Assembly (NCBI RefSeq): GCF_026210795.1
Contig: NC_089444.1
Location: 920,501-984,500 of the forward strand
Direction of reading: 5' to 3'
DNA from: Rhizophagus irregularis
Lineage: Eukaryota; Glomeromycota; Glomeromycetes; Glomerales; Glomeraceae
Length of the DNA: 64,000 nt
Part shown: piece by piece, positions 11,743 through 22,410 of the stretch
Layout: the number at the start of each line of letters is the position of its first letter
How positions within the stretch are numbered: position 1 is the first letter of the stretch
Made by a program: the position numbers and the translations under genes
The notes under the pieces: generated by a model
Told to the model about the DNA's origin: nothing
Database searches by the model: none
What the model saw: the letters and a program-made list of their open reading frames with translations, nothing else

Positions 11743-12420
11743 ATGAGGATAGAACTTAAAAAGGTCAAGTCAGACACAAAAAATTACAGAAAAAGGAATA
11801 GCGTTAATCGGAAAAAAAGTGCCAATGTAATTCAGGTTGATCAGCTGCCGATCGAAAAAATTGATGCGTCATTATATCAGGTGACGCCGATCGAGATACT
11901 TGTGTATGACGTTCCAGCACGGTGGAAAGAAGAAGAAATTATTAAAGTTTTCAGGAATTTGGGTTTGGTCAAAACGATTTCAATTAAGAATCAGTTTAAG
12001 TACAAGTCGGTTAAATTGTGTATTCATTTAAAATTAGACCAAGAAAATGCCGATTGGAGAAGCAGACATAGCATTAATATACAGATAGGTGACAAGATGT
12101 ATTTGTTTAGATGGTTTCCGGAGTATATGAAGTTTTCAGAGATCAGAGAAAGATTTAAGTATACAGTGTATAAAGAAGTTAAGGAAGAATTATGGAATTT
12201 GACAGAGGAAGAGATTTTGCAATCTTATAAAGGACAAGGAGATTGGTTTTATGGGAAGGTTATTTTAATTAAAGGGAAGAAGTTTATATATGTTTATTTT
12301 GCGAATGAGAATAAGTTAGAACAGGCAGTAACTGAGGGTTTGGAGCTTGGATGTTTCCACAAAAGAAAAAGAATTTTAATTATTTTATTTCAAGTGGGAG
12401 CGGTACGTCAAGTCACGTGA
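11743..12420 (+). CDS. RRM-like ORF1-type retroelement protein
   Basis: The frame is open from 11566; the first in-frame ATG is at 11743, giving 225 residues (about 285 codons if the upstream frame is counted). It begins with a Lys/Glu coiled coil, then a domain with IEILVYDVPARWKEEEIIKV and VKTISIKNQFKYKSVKLCIH, which has the beta-alpha-beta spacing of an RNA-recognition fold. A Trp/Arg-rich segment (YLFRWFPEYMKFSEIRERF) and a second beta-rich part (FYGKVILIKGKKFIYVYFAN) follow. This is the layout of ORF1-type RNA-binding proteins of fungal non-LTR elements. Its role would be binding element RNA for retrotransposition. The frame ends with TGA inside a TCACGTGA palindrome, 20 bp before the next ATG. 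The tail after LGCFHKRKR looks like intron or read-through sequence, because tttcaag at 12387-12393 resembles a 3' splice site. Confidence 0.5.
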   Translation: MRIELKKVKSDTKNYRKRNSVNRKKSANVIQVDQLPIEKIDASLYQVTPIEILVYDVPARWKEEEIIKVFRNLGLVKTISIKNQFKYKSVKLCIHLKLDQENADWRSRHSINIQIGDKMYLFRWFPEYMKFSEIRERFKYTVYKEVKEELWNLTEEEILQSYKGQGDWFYGKVILIKGKKFIYVYFANENKLEQAVTEGLELGCFHKRKRILIILFQVGAVRQVT

Positions 12421-12439
12421 GAGTCAGGGACGGAAGTGA

Positions 12440-13600
12440 ATGGTTTTGGATAATCATGATAAAGAAGAGAATTTGGTTAAGGCCAGGTATACAGAACAAG
12501 ATGTGAGAGAGATGGTGGCGAAAGCAATTGAAGATCAGGAAAAGGAGAAAGAATTGATTAAAGAGAGTTATGCTAAGTTCAAGAATAAGGCAAAAGAATT
12601 GGAGATAGAGAGGTTGGCTAAGTTTAAGTATACAGAACAGGATTTGGAAGATAGAGTAGCAAAGATGTTTAATGAAAGGGTTTCCAAACTTAAGTATACG
12701 GAAGAGGATATGGAAAAGAGTGTTGCGAAAGCAATTGACCATTTGATTAAGAAGCGTGAATGGACTCAGGACTTCGTGGATTATGGTAAATATAAGTATA
12801 CGGAAAAGGACGTTAAGGACATGATGGAATTGTACAAATATACGGAAAAGGATTTGCAACTTACAGTAGACAAAAAGGTAGAGGAATCGATCAAGGAAAA
12901 AGAAGAATGGGATAAAGAGATTGTTTCGAAATTTAAGTACACTGAAAAAGATATGGAAGAAATTGTTAATAAGGCAATTGAGGATCAGGTTAAAGAGAAA
13001 GAAATGTTTAAAGAGAACGTTATTAGAACCGCAAACGAAATAGCTAGTATGATGGGCGTTAAGTTAGACAATATAGATTTTGGTGTTAGCAATGTAAATA
13101 AAGATAGACAGACTGAAGTTCTGTTCCAAGAAATACAAAAAGCTAATGCTAAGAGAAAGAATAGGAGTGGTACTTTAACATCAGGTGATATTTTGGGCAA
13201 GAGCTTGGACGTGAAAGATCACGTGATCAACGAAAAGATGAAAGATACAAACGGGAGCTTAAGGATAGGTAGACATTCCGAAGAGGTATCAGTGTCTCAA
13301 GAAGAAATAGAAACGTATAATAAGATAAATCAAGTTTGTTCATCACGTCTGCCGCCTAAAATCAAAAAAGAAGTAATGGCCGTGGACGAAAAAATTGGAC
13401 AAAAGCGGGGTAATAAGGATGAATTGAGTAGAGGGATGGTTAGTAGTGATGGTACTGAGGATGACAGTGAATCAGATATTAGTGAGCCAAAGGTAGTAGT
13501 TAAAGAACAGGTAAATCGGGGAGGAAAAAAAATAAAAAAGGTGGGAAAAATGGGAAAAATGGGAAATCTAAGAAAAAAAGTAAGAAAGGATGGTAAGTAG
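12440..13600 (+). CDS. Lys/Glu-rich protein with six YTE repeats, retroposon-borne
   Basis: A 386-residue frame with a genuine ATG; the codon before it is a stop in the same frame. The N-terminal half carries six copies of a K-Y-T-E-x-D-hydrophobic motif, with the YTE at about residues 17, 64, 86, 120, 134 and 167. Each is followed by a charged amphipathic helix (for example VREMVAKAIEDQEKEKE), giving a probable coiled-coil rod. A middle segment contains VSVSQEEIETYNK, then an acidic stretch (DGTEDDSESDISEP) and a Lys/Gly-rich tail. There is no enzymatic motif. It lies inside the retroposon with its stop about 275 bp before the A-rich tail. A fragment of a relative, keeping the SQEEIE(T/S)YN motif, sits on the other strand at 15267-15491. 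Function unknown; nucleic-acid or multimerisation roles are guesses. Confidence 0.65.
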   Translation: MVLDNHDKEENLVKARYTEQDVREMVAKAIEDQEKEKELIKESYAKFKNKAKELEIERLAKFKYTEQDLEDRVAKMFNERVSKLKYTEEDMEKSVAKAIDHLIKKREWTQDFVDYGKYKYTEKDVKDMMELYKYTEKDLQLTVDKKVEESIKEKEEWDKEIVSKFKYTEKDMEEIVNKAIEDQVKEKEMFKENVIRTANEIASMMGVKLDNIDFGVSNVNKDRQTEVLFQEIQKANAKRKNRSGTLTSGDILGKSLDVKDHVINEKMKDTNGSLRIGRHSEEVSVSQEEIETYNKINQVCSSRLPPKIKKEVMAVDEKIGQKRGNKDELSRGMVSSDGTEDDSESDISEPKVVVKEQVNRGGKKIKKVGKMGKMGNLRKKVRKDGK

Positions 13601-13840
13601 GTCGTTAAGGATTATGATAGTGTTGAACAATATTAGCATAAATTTTGGTTAAAAATAGGTTAAATCGAAATTAAGAATTATATTTAATTTTTGGTAGATA
13701 GTTTATTTTGTTATTTTATTTTCGTAGATGGTTTTGTTTATGTGTTTGTATTTTTCGTGAAAATTTTGTCAGTTACTTTATTAGCAGATGCATTGCGTCT
13801 AAATTGTGATAGGTTGTTTTATATAATTATCACAATATTA

Positions 13841-13888
13841 ATAAAGATTAAAGTTTAAAAAAAAATAAAATAAAATAAAATCTGTGGG
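13841..13888 (+). other. Retroposon 3' end, A-rich tail and right TSD
   Basis: A polyadenylation-like AATAAA (13841-13846) is followed by an A run and AAAAT repeats, then the right copy of the 12-bp target duplication at 13877-13888. This fixes the insertion orientation as plus. Confidence 0.7.
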
Positions 13889-14689
13889 TCATTTGATATT
13901 TAGTTACAACCCGATAATGGCAAATAACGTGACTATGCAACAGTATTTAGTCTAAACATTATGGTTACACAAAAATAATTAATAATAAATATAGTTATGC
14001 AGATTTTTTAATAGCAATAACACATGATTGATATAATGAATATTTGTAGGAAAAGCTTAAAAAAATGGATTAAAAATAGCATAAAAATGAAATTTATAGA
14101 AAGTTAAATAAAACTTATTTAATCAAAAACGTTGGAACGATAACATATCGGTCCTGTGACCGATATAGATACACCTATCCAATAACTATTTAATATAGAT
14201 ATATAGTATTCTAGGAGAGAGGCCGTTATATAATTCCCATTTCGGTAATTAACGAATAACGAAAACATAATCATAAAATAGATAATTGGTGAACCCAGAA
14301 ATCAAAACCTTACAAATTAAATGACATCTACTAAGACGGAAATAAAGATGAGTGGATTTTTTTTACAAAAAAAAAATATATAATAATTTTATTAAATTTT
14401 TTTAAACTCTGATAAGCAATACCATGACCCTGTCAGTAAATATTGTCAAGGTAGGAAAGTGAAATTTGTACGATTATTTAATTCTGAACATCATATATGG
14501 CGAGTAATCTCTATAAATTTTTGAGGTTTTTTTTTTGTTAGTAACGCATTTCTTTATTAATACTGTAATTCAAAGAGAACAACAAATATAAACAAGAAAT
14601 ACATAGTCGTATAAAATACAGTATAACTAACTCCATTAATAATGAAAAAAAAACTAACTAAAGGACTATTATCACTGTATATTTCTAAT
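13889..14689. other. Non-coding interval; repeat block A resumes at 14205
   Basis: No gene. The segment 14205-14345 (ggccgttatataattcccat onward) matches 35385-35520, showing that block A was split by about 2.8 kb of inserted DNA including the retroposon. Confidence 0.5.
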
Positions 14690-15214
14690 TAGGGATGCCA
14701 ACGGTCGGTTCGGTTCGGTTTCGGTTTTAAAACTGCAGTTTTCAAGCAAAACCGAACCGACCGCAAAACTGATCGATAAAACTGAACTACAAAACCGATT
14801 GCAAAAATACTGCAAAATCGAATAAAATAATGCCATAAAGTATCAACTATAACTATAGTTTTTTGAATAATATTCTTTAAATTTACGTAATTTTTTTACA
14901 ACAATAACGCCGACGTTGTGATTTTTTCAGAGAACGAAAAATCACGTGATCAACGCGTAAATTCGATAATTTCAAAAATGAGAATATACATAGAAACACT
15001 AAAACCATAGTTTTTAGTGGTATTCTCAATAAACAAAATCATTTTTTTTTTCAGAATATATTAAAAATTTACAATTAACCGATCGGTTTTTTGATCGGTT
15101 TTTATATATATAAAACTGACGGTTAACCGGTCGGTCTTGGACTGAAACTGAACCGATAACCGAACCGGTAAAAACCGGATATAATCGGTTATAACCGAAC
15201 TTTTGGCGTCCCTA
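14690..15214. mobile_element. hAT-type MITE with 8-bp TSD
   Basis: 525 bp with terminal TAGGGATGCCAA at the left and TTGGCGTCCCTA at the right, flanked by exact 8-bp duplications TTTCTAAT (14682-14689 and 15215-15222). The subterminal parts are packed with CGGTTCGGTT / AACCGAACCG motifs. End sequence and 8-bp TSD are those of the hAT superfamily. There is no transposase. It is inserted in the 3' part of the retroposon-ORF fragment at 15267-15491. Confidence 0.85.
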
Positions 15215-15266
15215 TTTCTAATCTCTTTTCGTTTTTCCTTTTCTTGCTATTCCCTTTCTTAGATGG

Positions 15267-15491
15267 TTAACTGCTTCCTCCATCTGTGCTTTCTATTTCA
15301 TGTTTCTTACCCTCTTTTTTACCTTCTTGAATAACCGGTATGGTTGGTTCAGATTTAATAGGTGATAACCTTGCAGAGTTGTTGTATGATTCAATTTCTT
15401 CTTGAGAGATTGTAATAGTCAAATTTGTAGGTGGTGCTAACGGTATCAACTGTTGAATGTCTTTCATCATCTCTTCAATCTCCCTTAACAT
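15267..15491 (-). pseudogene. Fragment related to the YTE-repeat protein
   Basis: A 74-codon frame containing LTITISQEEIESYNNSARL, which matches VSVSQEEIETYNKINQ of the protein at 12440-13600, followed like it by Pro/Lys-rich sequence. After its TAA the same frame continues as a Lys-rich stretch (KKGNSKKRKNEKR) like the tail of the intact protein, until the hAT MITE interrupts it. It reads as a second, degraded retroposon copy on the opposite strand. The N-terminal repeats are not visible upstream. Confidence 0.5.
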
Positions 15492-15499
15492 ATATTTTT

Positions 15500-17279
15500 G
15501 TGGTTCTACTGTATAAGATCTTTATCATAAAATTTTTCTTCCTCAATAATTCAGTCACATTAAGGAATTATTAATGACAGACAAATTAAACAAATTTAAA
15601 CTGATGTATCTACTTTCATTGTCTTATCATTCAGTTGCACTTCCCAAAACTTTAAATGGAATTACAAAAAAAAAAGAGAAATTTGACAGATTTTACCGAT
15701 CATGGAAGATCAGTTAATTTATTCGTCCAATATTCAAGAGAGAGAATATTTCACAAATCACTTAACAAATTCAATTATTATTGTTTTGTCATTGATAAAA
15801 GACATTTCTAATATGATAATTAGTAAGATCATTCGTTTGGTAATTGACATGAGATGAAAGTGTTAATCAATGAATCAATGATAAAATTGTTTTTGGTTGA
15901 TATTTAACAAATGTATAAATCTTGATATTGTACGAGTCTTCTTGATGGACTTATGTTGATACTCTATAAACATATCAAGATGATCTTATGATATTTTTGC
16001 ATCACCATCATGTTCGGGCTGATTTCGTTTGAGAAAACTAGTAGGAATAGTAGTTTGAAAGTTTTAGAACCAAAAATTGAATAATTCATGTTTAATTAAT
16101 AATAAATACTATATTCTTACTTATTACAAGATAGATTTTGGCTTGATTTTGGATAATTAATTTGCTGCCTAAATGGTTAGAGTAAAAAGTCTTCTTTTTA
16201 CTTTCAATGAATCTTTGAATCATTTCTTTTTGACTAATAATCTAAATTAATTTAGTGGTGCAAGAAGTTATTATTATCGGCAAATTTTGACCTCTCCGTA
16301 AATAACAACATAAATTAGTGAATGTAAAAAATTTTTAAAATACGCTATTTATAACGAAGATCTTGGTCTCTCGATAATTAAAAACTTTCTATAAAATTTT
16401 CAATTTAGTTTAGATTACAGCAAAAAAAAAATTAGTAATTTCGTAGGTAAGTTTGTTGTATCAACATTATATTATGTCGTCATTAGAATAAGTAAAATAA
16501 ACTAATACCATAAGTCTCAACTCTCAAACGTTGATTAAATTGTATTTGAAAGTAGTTGTTATAGTTAATTACATGGAGAATAGAGAAATAAGAAGCGTAA
16601 ATACTGTACATTGATTAATTATTCAATTAATAACGCTCGTGGCCCGCCCTTCATGGGTTAAGCACAACTGATTTGATCTGAAATATTAATTTCACATGAT
16701 TTACAATTGCCCTACAAAAAAAATCCTGACTCGGGCACGTGATCATTTTTCTGAAAAATTTTTTATAGGGTCGACGTCACTGATTGACTTCATGCCATAC
16801 TTATTTGGTAAATAACTAAATTGCAAAATTGCAAAAATTAAAATTAAAAAAATTCGTGTAATCTCTTTATATTTCCAGTGAAAATATATTACCTCACAGC
16901 TAATAGTTAAGCCTATTTCGGGGTCCTTGGTAAACCATACAAAAGCTGCCAATGTATAATGATCATTTTAATCACTAACTATAAAACTATAAAAGAGATG
17001 ATCTTAGACGTATAATTTATAAATATTTGTTTGTCTAGTGGTTCAAATAGTGACTTAATCTGTATTAATCAATATTTTAGAGTTTTTTCCTGATTGAATG
17101 CAAATCTTAATTCAAGATTGGTATATAAGAAATTAATAGTCGAAACTAAAGAATCAAAATTCAAATAAAACAGCGCGAAATAATGAGTTATATGATTTAC
17201 TTATCAAACGGAAAGACTTATATTAGTAATACCGTCAATGTTAAAATTATTTTTGAAATAATCAATATAGAAAATTGAT
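15500..17279. other. Non-coding interval
   Basis: No supported gene. It contains the short CCCTA-ended MITE at 16710-16770. The reverse-strand open frame 16743-16952 overlaps that MITE and has no relatives in the window, so it is not called. Confidence 0.4.
16710..16770. mobile_element. Short MITE, CCCTATAAA family, copy 1
   Basis: Begins ccctacaaaaaaaatcctga and ends gaaaaattttttataggg, with cacgtgatca in the middle. Other copies are at 23209-23314, 28802-28882 and 29353-29458. This 61-bp version is an internally deleted form. Confidence 0.65.
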
Positions 17280-17528
17280 TTTATAAAAAGAGTTAATTGA
17301 TTTTATTAGATAAAATAGTATATCATTTAAACTTAAATAAACTACCGAGTTAAATTTTAAAAGTAGCTATCAATAGTATTTCAACATATAAATCGCTTAA
17401 TAACATATTCTATAATTCGTAATGAATTCAATGATCATATTATCGATTTGTTAAGGTAATAATCTTAATTTCACTATATTTTAAACTTAACGTTATAATC
17501 ATACTAATAGATAATTTAATTTTAAAAT

Positions 17529-18071
17529 TTAATTAAATGAAAAACGATTTAGATATTGTGTTAAATAAAATTTGAGATTTTCCTTTTGATCAAATTTGAA
17601 GATCAATTCTTCGCCAATATTTTGTTCAATTTCAATTCCATAAATAGTTTTATTTAAAAAATTAATAATAAAAGAGGGAGAGACTATTTCACAAACCACT
17701 TTATAAGTTCGATTATCATTTTGTTGTTGATAAAAGAAGAAGTATTCATTTTGATTGAAGTTAATGTTGGATACGTTACTACTAATTTCATTTAATAATT
17801 GAATTGAGATTTCTTCACATTTGATATGATAGATATAAATATCATTTGGTGGCCGATAAATAAATTTAATAGGATGAACGAGTTGGTTAATCACAAGATT
17901 GTCTTGTACGATAGAAGAATTTACAGAGCAGGAGATTTGTCTTGGATTGATGCTAGTATTCTGCACATCCATATAAGGAAGTGAACCAGCTGCCGCTTGC
18001 TCAGGATTCATTTGGAATGAGAGGTTGTTATCAGAACCAAAAAATTGGTTATTTGAATAATTTGAGTTCAT
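17529..18071 (-). CDS. Small Asn/Gln-rich protein, unknown family, member 2
   Basis: 180 residues, intronless and closely related to the product of 8239-8802. The C-terminal half is nearly unchanged, including VCEIVSPSFIINFLNKTIYG. Differences cluster in the N-terminal third, where in-frame deletions remove about ten residues after the AAAGS motif and three residues (CSV) are inserted near residue 49. Length changes are all multiples of three, so the frame has been kept, which argues that both copies are or recently were functional. The start is the shared MNSNYSNNQFF. The family is unknown to me and has no enzymatic motif, signal peptide or membrane span. It carries its own copy of the TATA box (about 18245-18255) and upstream element (about 18320-18340). 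Confidence 0.8.
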   Translation of the reverse strand: MNSNYSNNQFFGSDNNLSFQMNPEQAAAGSLPYMDVQNTSINPRQISCSVNSSIVQDNLVINQLVHPIKFIYRPPNDIYIYHIKCEEISIQLLNEISSNVSNINFNQNEYFFFYQQQNDNRTYKVVCEIVSPSFIINFLNKTIYGIEIEQNIGEELIFKFDQKENLKFYLTQYLNRFSFN

Positions 18072-18244
18072 ATTTAAAACTTAAATATAATGCGAGTTTA
18101 TATACGATTTCGTAATGCAATTTAACGAATAGGTTGCTCGAAATGTTTAACGTGAAGTTTACTTACGGTGTGCTTGATTTTCAAGAAAACTTAATAATTT
18201 GAAATTTCTATCAAATTTTTTATTAAAAAAAATGGATTGAGGGC

Positions 18245-18340
18245 TCTTTATATAAATAATGTACTAATAACTGATTACTGCGTATGTACTTAAAATATTT
18301 CGTAAAACAAATAAAAATAGGCGTAAAATTTTACTCCCAT
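18245..18340 (-). promoter_or_regulatory. Promoter of small gene 2: TATA box and upstream element
   Basis: The plus strand shows ctctttatataaataatg at 18244-18261 (TATA box on minus) and gcgtaaaattttactccca at 18321-18339 (upstream element on minus), in the same order and spacing as upstream of the gene at 8239-8802. Confidence 0.55.
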
Positions 18341-18775
18341 TAATTAATTATCTGTCACGTAATAATAATATCTCATCAGTGAAACATGCTTTTGATCAAG
18401 GACACAATTATATCCATAGTTCACGGAGTACCATCACCGGTGATAATATTATCAAAATAGTTAGTTGACTTTCTTTTTTTTTTAAAGTTAACGCCTAATA
18501 TTCTGTGAAGAATAATGGAACTGATTTAATATGACTAAATTAAAAAATTCTCAAAAAATCGCGTATCCTGAATTCAGGATAACATTCACATCTAAAATAG
18601 CAAGTTTCTTTGCGTTTCGGAATACTCTTTCACTCATTTGAAATTTTCTTTGATACATTTGATACATTTGCATATTATTTTTAGAATAAAATTGACGATG
18701 AAGTCCGTCGGCTATTATACTGGTGTACAACAATAGTGGTACACGCCGTATACTAAATATTCCTTTGGTAAGAAA

Positions 18776-19265
18776 TTTATGTTATTTTATCAAAGCAACT
18801 CATGAGATAGAGTCTTAAAATCATGGAATTAAAAATACGAATAATTTTTTTTAAAAAATGAAAAAGAGGGGTGTTGTATAATTTTAACAAGTATTCTTGA
18901 AATATTCGATATTATTATAAATAGTAATTCATTTTTCTAGCGTTAAGAAAATTATGCGCGACAAAAATATTAATCAGGAATTTGGCTAATAAATGTGCTT
19001 TTTTATAAGTCATTTTTGACTTTTGCACTTCCATAAAGAGAATATAATTTCTAGTATAATTAAGCGTGTCATGTCGTGTATCCATTTCACTTCCTGACGG
19101 AGCTATAACAGACATTATGTGTCCCTTACTGAAAAAAATTCTTCTTCAACGACAGGGCTGATTAGATACTAATCAATACCTATTAAATGGAAACGCCATA
19201 GTTCTAATTGGTTGGTTGTTGCTCTAACCAAATTCCTTGATTATTTGAATGTCAGATTGATAGAA
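18776..19265. other. Non-coding interval with a short dispersed repeat
   Basis: The segment 18929-19010 (aattatgcgcgacaaaaata and flanks) recurs in direct orientation at 32908-32985 and, more diverged, near 23120. No gene. Confidence 0.45.
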
Positions 19266-19815
19266 CTGCACAATTTTAGAAATAAGGAAAAAGAATTTTT
19301 TTTCATTAAATATTTCTTTTATATTGGTGGTGTTGATGAGATTTCACAATATTAAATCATAATGATTGTTCAATCTCTGAATAATTCTGAATAAATATAC
19401 TTAAAACAGCAAAATAACATTTTAACCAACAGAAATAAAGAGATTATTCAAAAAAGTTTAGTAAATAAATAACATGCAATCAAAAAGATAATAAAATGAA
19501 TACAAAATCAATTTGTAGAATTTAAGTTTGCATTAGTAAAAATAAATCTTATATTGTGTGACTTCAATAGTAAATTCTTTTTATTCAAACATTTCAACGC
19601 ATCTTATTTAATCAGACACAACTTAATTAATCCAAATAAAGTTAGAAGTAAATCTTTATTTACGCAGAACCTCTTAGTAATGCTTATTATAAATTTCTGC
19701 ATTACTCACATGATCTGTTTGAACTTAAAATGTAATAGCTTAATAACTTCCTTTTTTTCATATCTATTTCAATTTCTGGAGTCTGGACAAAATAAATTAA
19801 TGCACGCCAACTTTG

Positions 19816-20731
19816 CAGTGTAACAGAAAAAATCGGAATTAAAAAATTCTGTACCGCCATGATGATCGCACCAAATTATATGTATTCGAAAAGCTGAAAA
19901 CCTGTAGATCTTATCAATAGTAAATTAAAATGGTGTTTAATGCAGTAATTTTTTTATAATTAAGCTTATAAGAACTGATTATAATTTTTTTTAGATTAAA
20001 ACTTTTTATAACTAATTTAAAATTAATGTATATCTTTGCATAAAATGCAGCAGATAGTCAAAAAAAAATTTTTTAATTTAGATTTTTCTATTGGTCTTGA
20101 TAATATTTGAGAAATTTTCAATGACTTTGTATTCATTATAAATTCACAAATTACACATTATATTTTTTCTTCAAAAACCAACACTTGTAGTTAATTTTCT
20201 CGAGAAGTAAAAAAGCATTATGATCATGAAAGATGTCAAAATATAGCCCTGATATTCAAGTTTATTTTGCATTTTAAATGATAAAAATTGGACTTATTTT
20301 GAGCGAACTACACGCATTTTTGTAATTTGAATAATTTTTTAGCTTTTTTACTATATACCGAAATTGAGGAATTTTGAAGAGTAAATTTCTCATCATTCTA
20401 CCATAAATGTTTCTATACTGCTGATTTTTTGGTATCAACGTTTTTTACATTAGTTATTCTTAATAATATTTAAATGTTTTAATTTAAATTCAATATTCAA
20501 ATGCTTTGTAATCTTAATTTATTTTTTTATTATATTTTCTGTTACCTGTAAATATTTACAGCGAAATTTTTCAAAAAATAATGAAGCAATTATAACTTTA
20601 AAGTTATCATAATATAGATCTTGGTCATAGGTTTATTTTCCAATTTACACAAAGAAAATCAGATTTATTTTGAGCGTATAATACGCATTTTTATTACATG
20701 AGTGATATTCCGGTTTTTTTTGTTACACACT
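19816..20731. mobile_element. Tc1/mariner-type MITE, CAGTGTGTAAC ends, copy 1
   Basis: Left end cagtgtaacagaaaaaatcg; right end ccggttttttttgttacaca. The right arm of the inverted repeat shows the empty site (aactttgcataataagtcc near 32190). The element contains a partial internal repeat of its own right end (20280-20355 resembles 20640-20720), so it is probably two copies nested or joined. It is related to 37310-37711. No transposase. Confidence 0.65.
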
Positions 20732-21657
20732 ATAAGTCCATCTGGCAATAAAATTCGAGAAAACAATACTAATCAAATATTTTCATTGTTCTGAACTATT
20801 GAGTAAATAAAAGAAAGTTATAGTAGTGTTATTTTAGAAATTTCAATAAGTAAAAAGAATTCTCCCGCGAACGCCAGGTAAATTTTCTTCATCAATAATT
20901 ACTTACTTTGTAATTATGAAAGCTATGATAATCGTTAACGCGAAAATTTTAATCAACATGCAGATATTATGCGTTCAAAAATTTTGTTGAATGGGAATTA
21001 ATTTGGCTAAAAAGCAGCTCCGATATTCTCCACAATCTACAAAATTATAGCCCCAAAAATTGGCGTTAAGGGCAGTATATCACGTGATAATTTTATATTA
21101 ATCGACATGCTAAAATTTTTTTTACATAGTAACAATAATTTATGTATTTTATAACTTTTGTAAAACAATCCCAAGCTTCATTTTAGAATTTTAAAAAAAT
21201 TTAATTATTAAAAAATTTTTTAAAAAACTTTCGTATGAAGTTGCGAATATGAATATATAAGTTTGCGAATAGGCAATCTTGAATTTTATTGGTTATTGAT
21301 ATTTGCTACGAATGCTACGAATGCTACGACTGCTACGACTGCTACGTGCATAACAAATGATTGGCAAAAAATTTAACCATCCAATACATCCAATACATAT
21401 AAAAAATGATTGACACATACTCCACCCTTAAATGGTTTGGAACATTACCAATTAAAATTTTAATATATCGGATTTTGGTAAAAAAAATAAAGTTGCATGA
21501 TGATAAATGATTATTCAAAGTTTGTTGGTTTTCTAATGCTCTTGAAATTTTCGCGAGAACTGCTTGTAATATATTTCATTTTCCAATATATATTATATTT
21601 TCATAATTCATTTTCCTACAATAACCTTATTTAATTTATTCTTGAGAAATCACAAAT

Positions 21658-22020
<363 letters not shown>

Positions 22021-22276
22021 TAATATACTGTATATGTATCATAATTATAATTAATCATACAGTATTAATTATATTGAATATTCAATTTATCGTTAATAAA
22101 TTTTGACTATAACGACTATAAGTAAGGCTTTTACATGATAAATATGAACAAATATGAGTATAATTTAAGAAATAAATAAGTTTCCAATCGTACATAGAAT
22201 CGGGTTTTTTAAAAAAATTCGTTTTGGCGTTCGCGGTACTATTAATTTCTTTTCGTTAATCCAAGTTATTTGTAAT

Positions 22277-22410
22277 TCACAAAAATATATGAGATATTAT
22301 TTCGATATTTTTTATTAAATCAAAGCAAGTTGTACTTAATAAAGAACTTAACTTAATTCGTTTGTGACAAATGTTCTTTAAATTATTTTCCTTTTTATAT
22401 GTTATCCCTG
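22277..22410 (+). pseudogene. Fragment of the decayed gene found at 30378-30878
   Basis: Plus-strand match to the N-terminal exon of the decayed gene in the right arm, with an extra T that shifts frame and ttgtgacaaatg where the other copy has ttgtggcaaacg (Trp codon to TGA). The similarity stops near 22410, the end of the inverted repeat. Confidence 0.45.

Larger units (their letters stand above)
11439..13876 (+). mobile_element. Non-LTR-type retroposon with TSD and A-rich tail
   Basis: A 2.4-kb insertion bounded by the exact 12-bp duplication AAAATCTGTGGG and ending in an A-rich tail that turns into AAAAT repeats. It carries two protein frames on the same strand: a coiled-coil/RRM-like frame and a repeat-bearing Lys/Glu-rich frame. 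An exact long TSD with a 3' A-rich tail is the hallmark of target-primed reverse transcription. No reverse transcriptase or endonuclease frame is present, so it is either a non-autonomous relative of a LINE, an ORF1-only derivative, or a retrocopied host mRNA. Its G-content is visibly higher than that of the flanks. It lies inside repeat block A; block C lacks it at the matching place (about 35370). Confidence 0.75.
17280..18775. repeat. Segmental duplication, copy 2 (pair at 7960-9610)
   Basis: Same order and orientation as copy 1: 3' flank, small gene, promoter, then the ~180-bp upstream stretch ending near ccgtatactaaatattcc. Differences are scattered substitutions and small indels. Confidence 0.75.

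Noticed and set aside
12413-12859. 148-codon open frame on the minus strand
   Set aside because: Antisense to the retroposon YTE-repeat protein; the repeated codons keep it open by chance.
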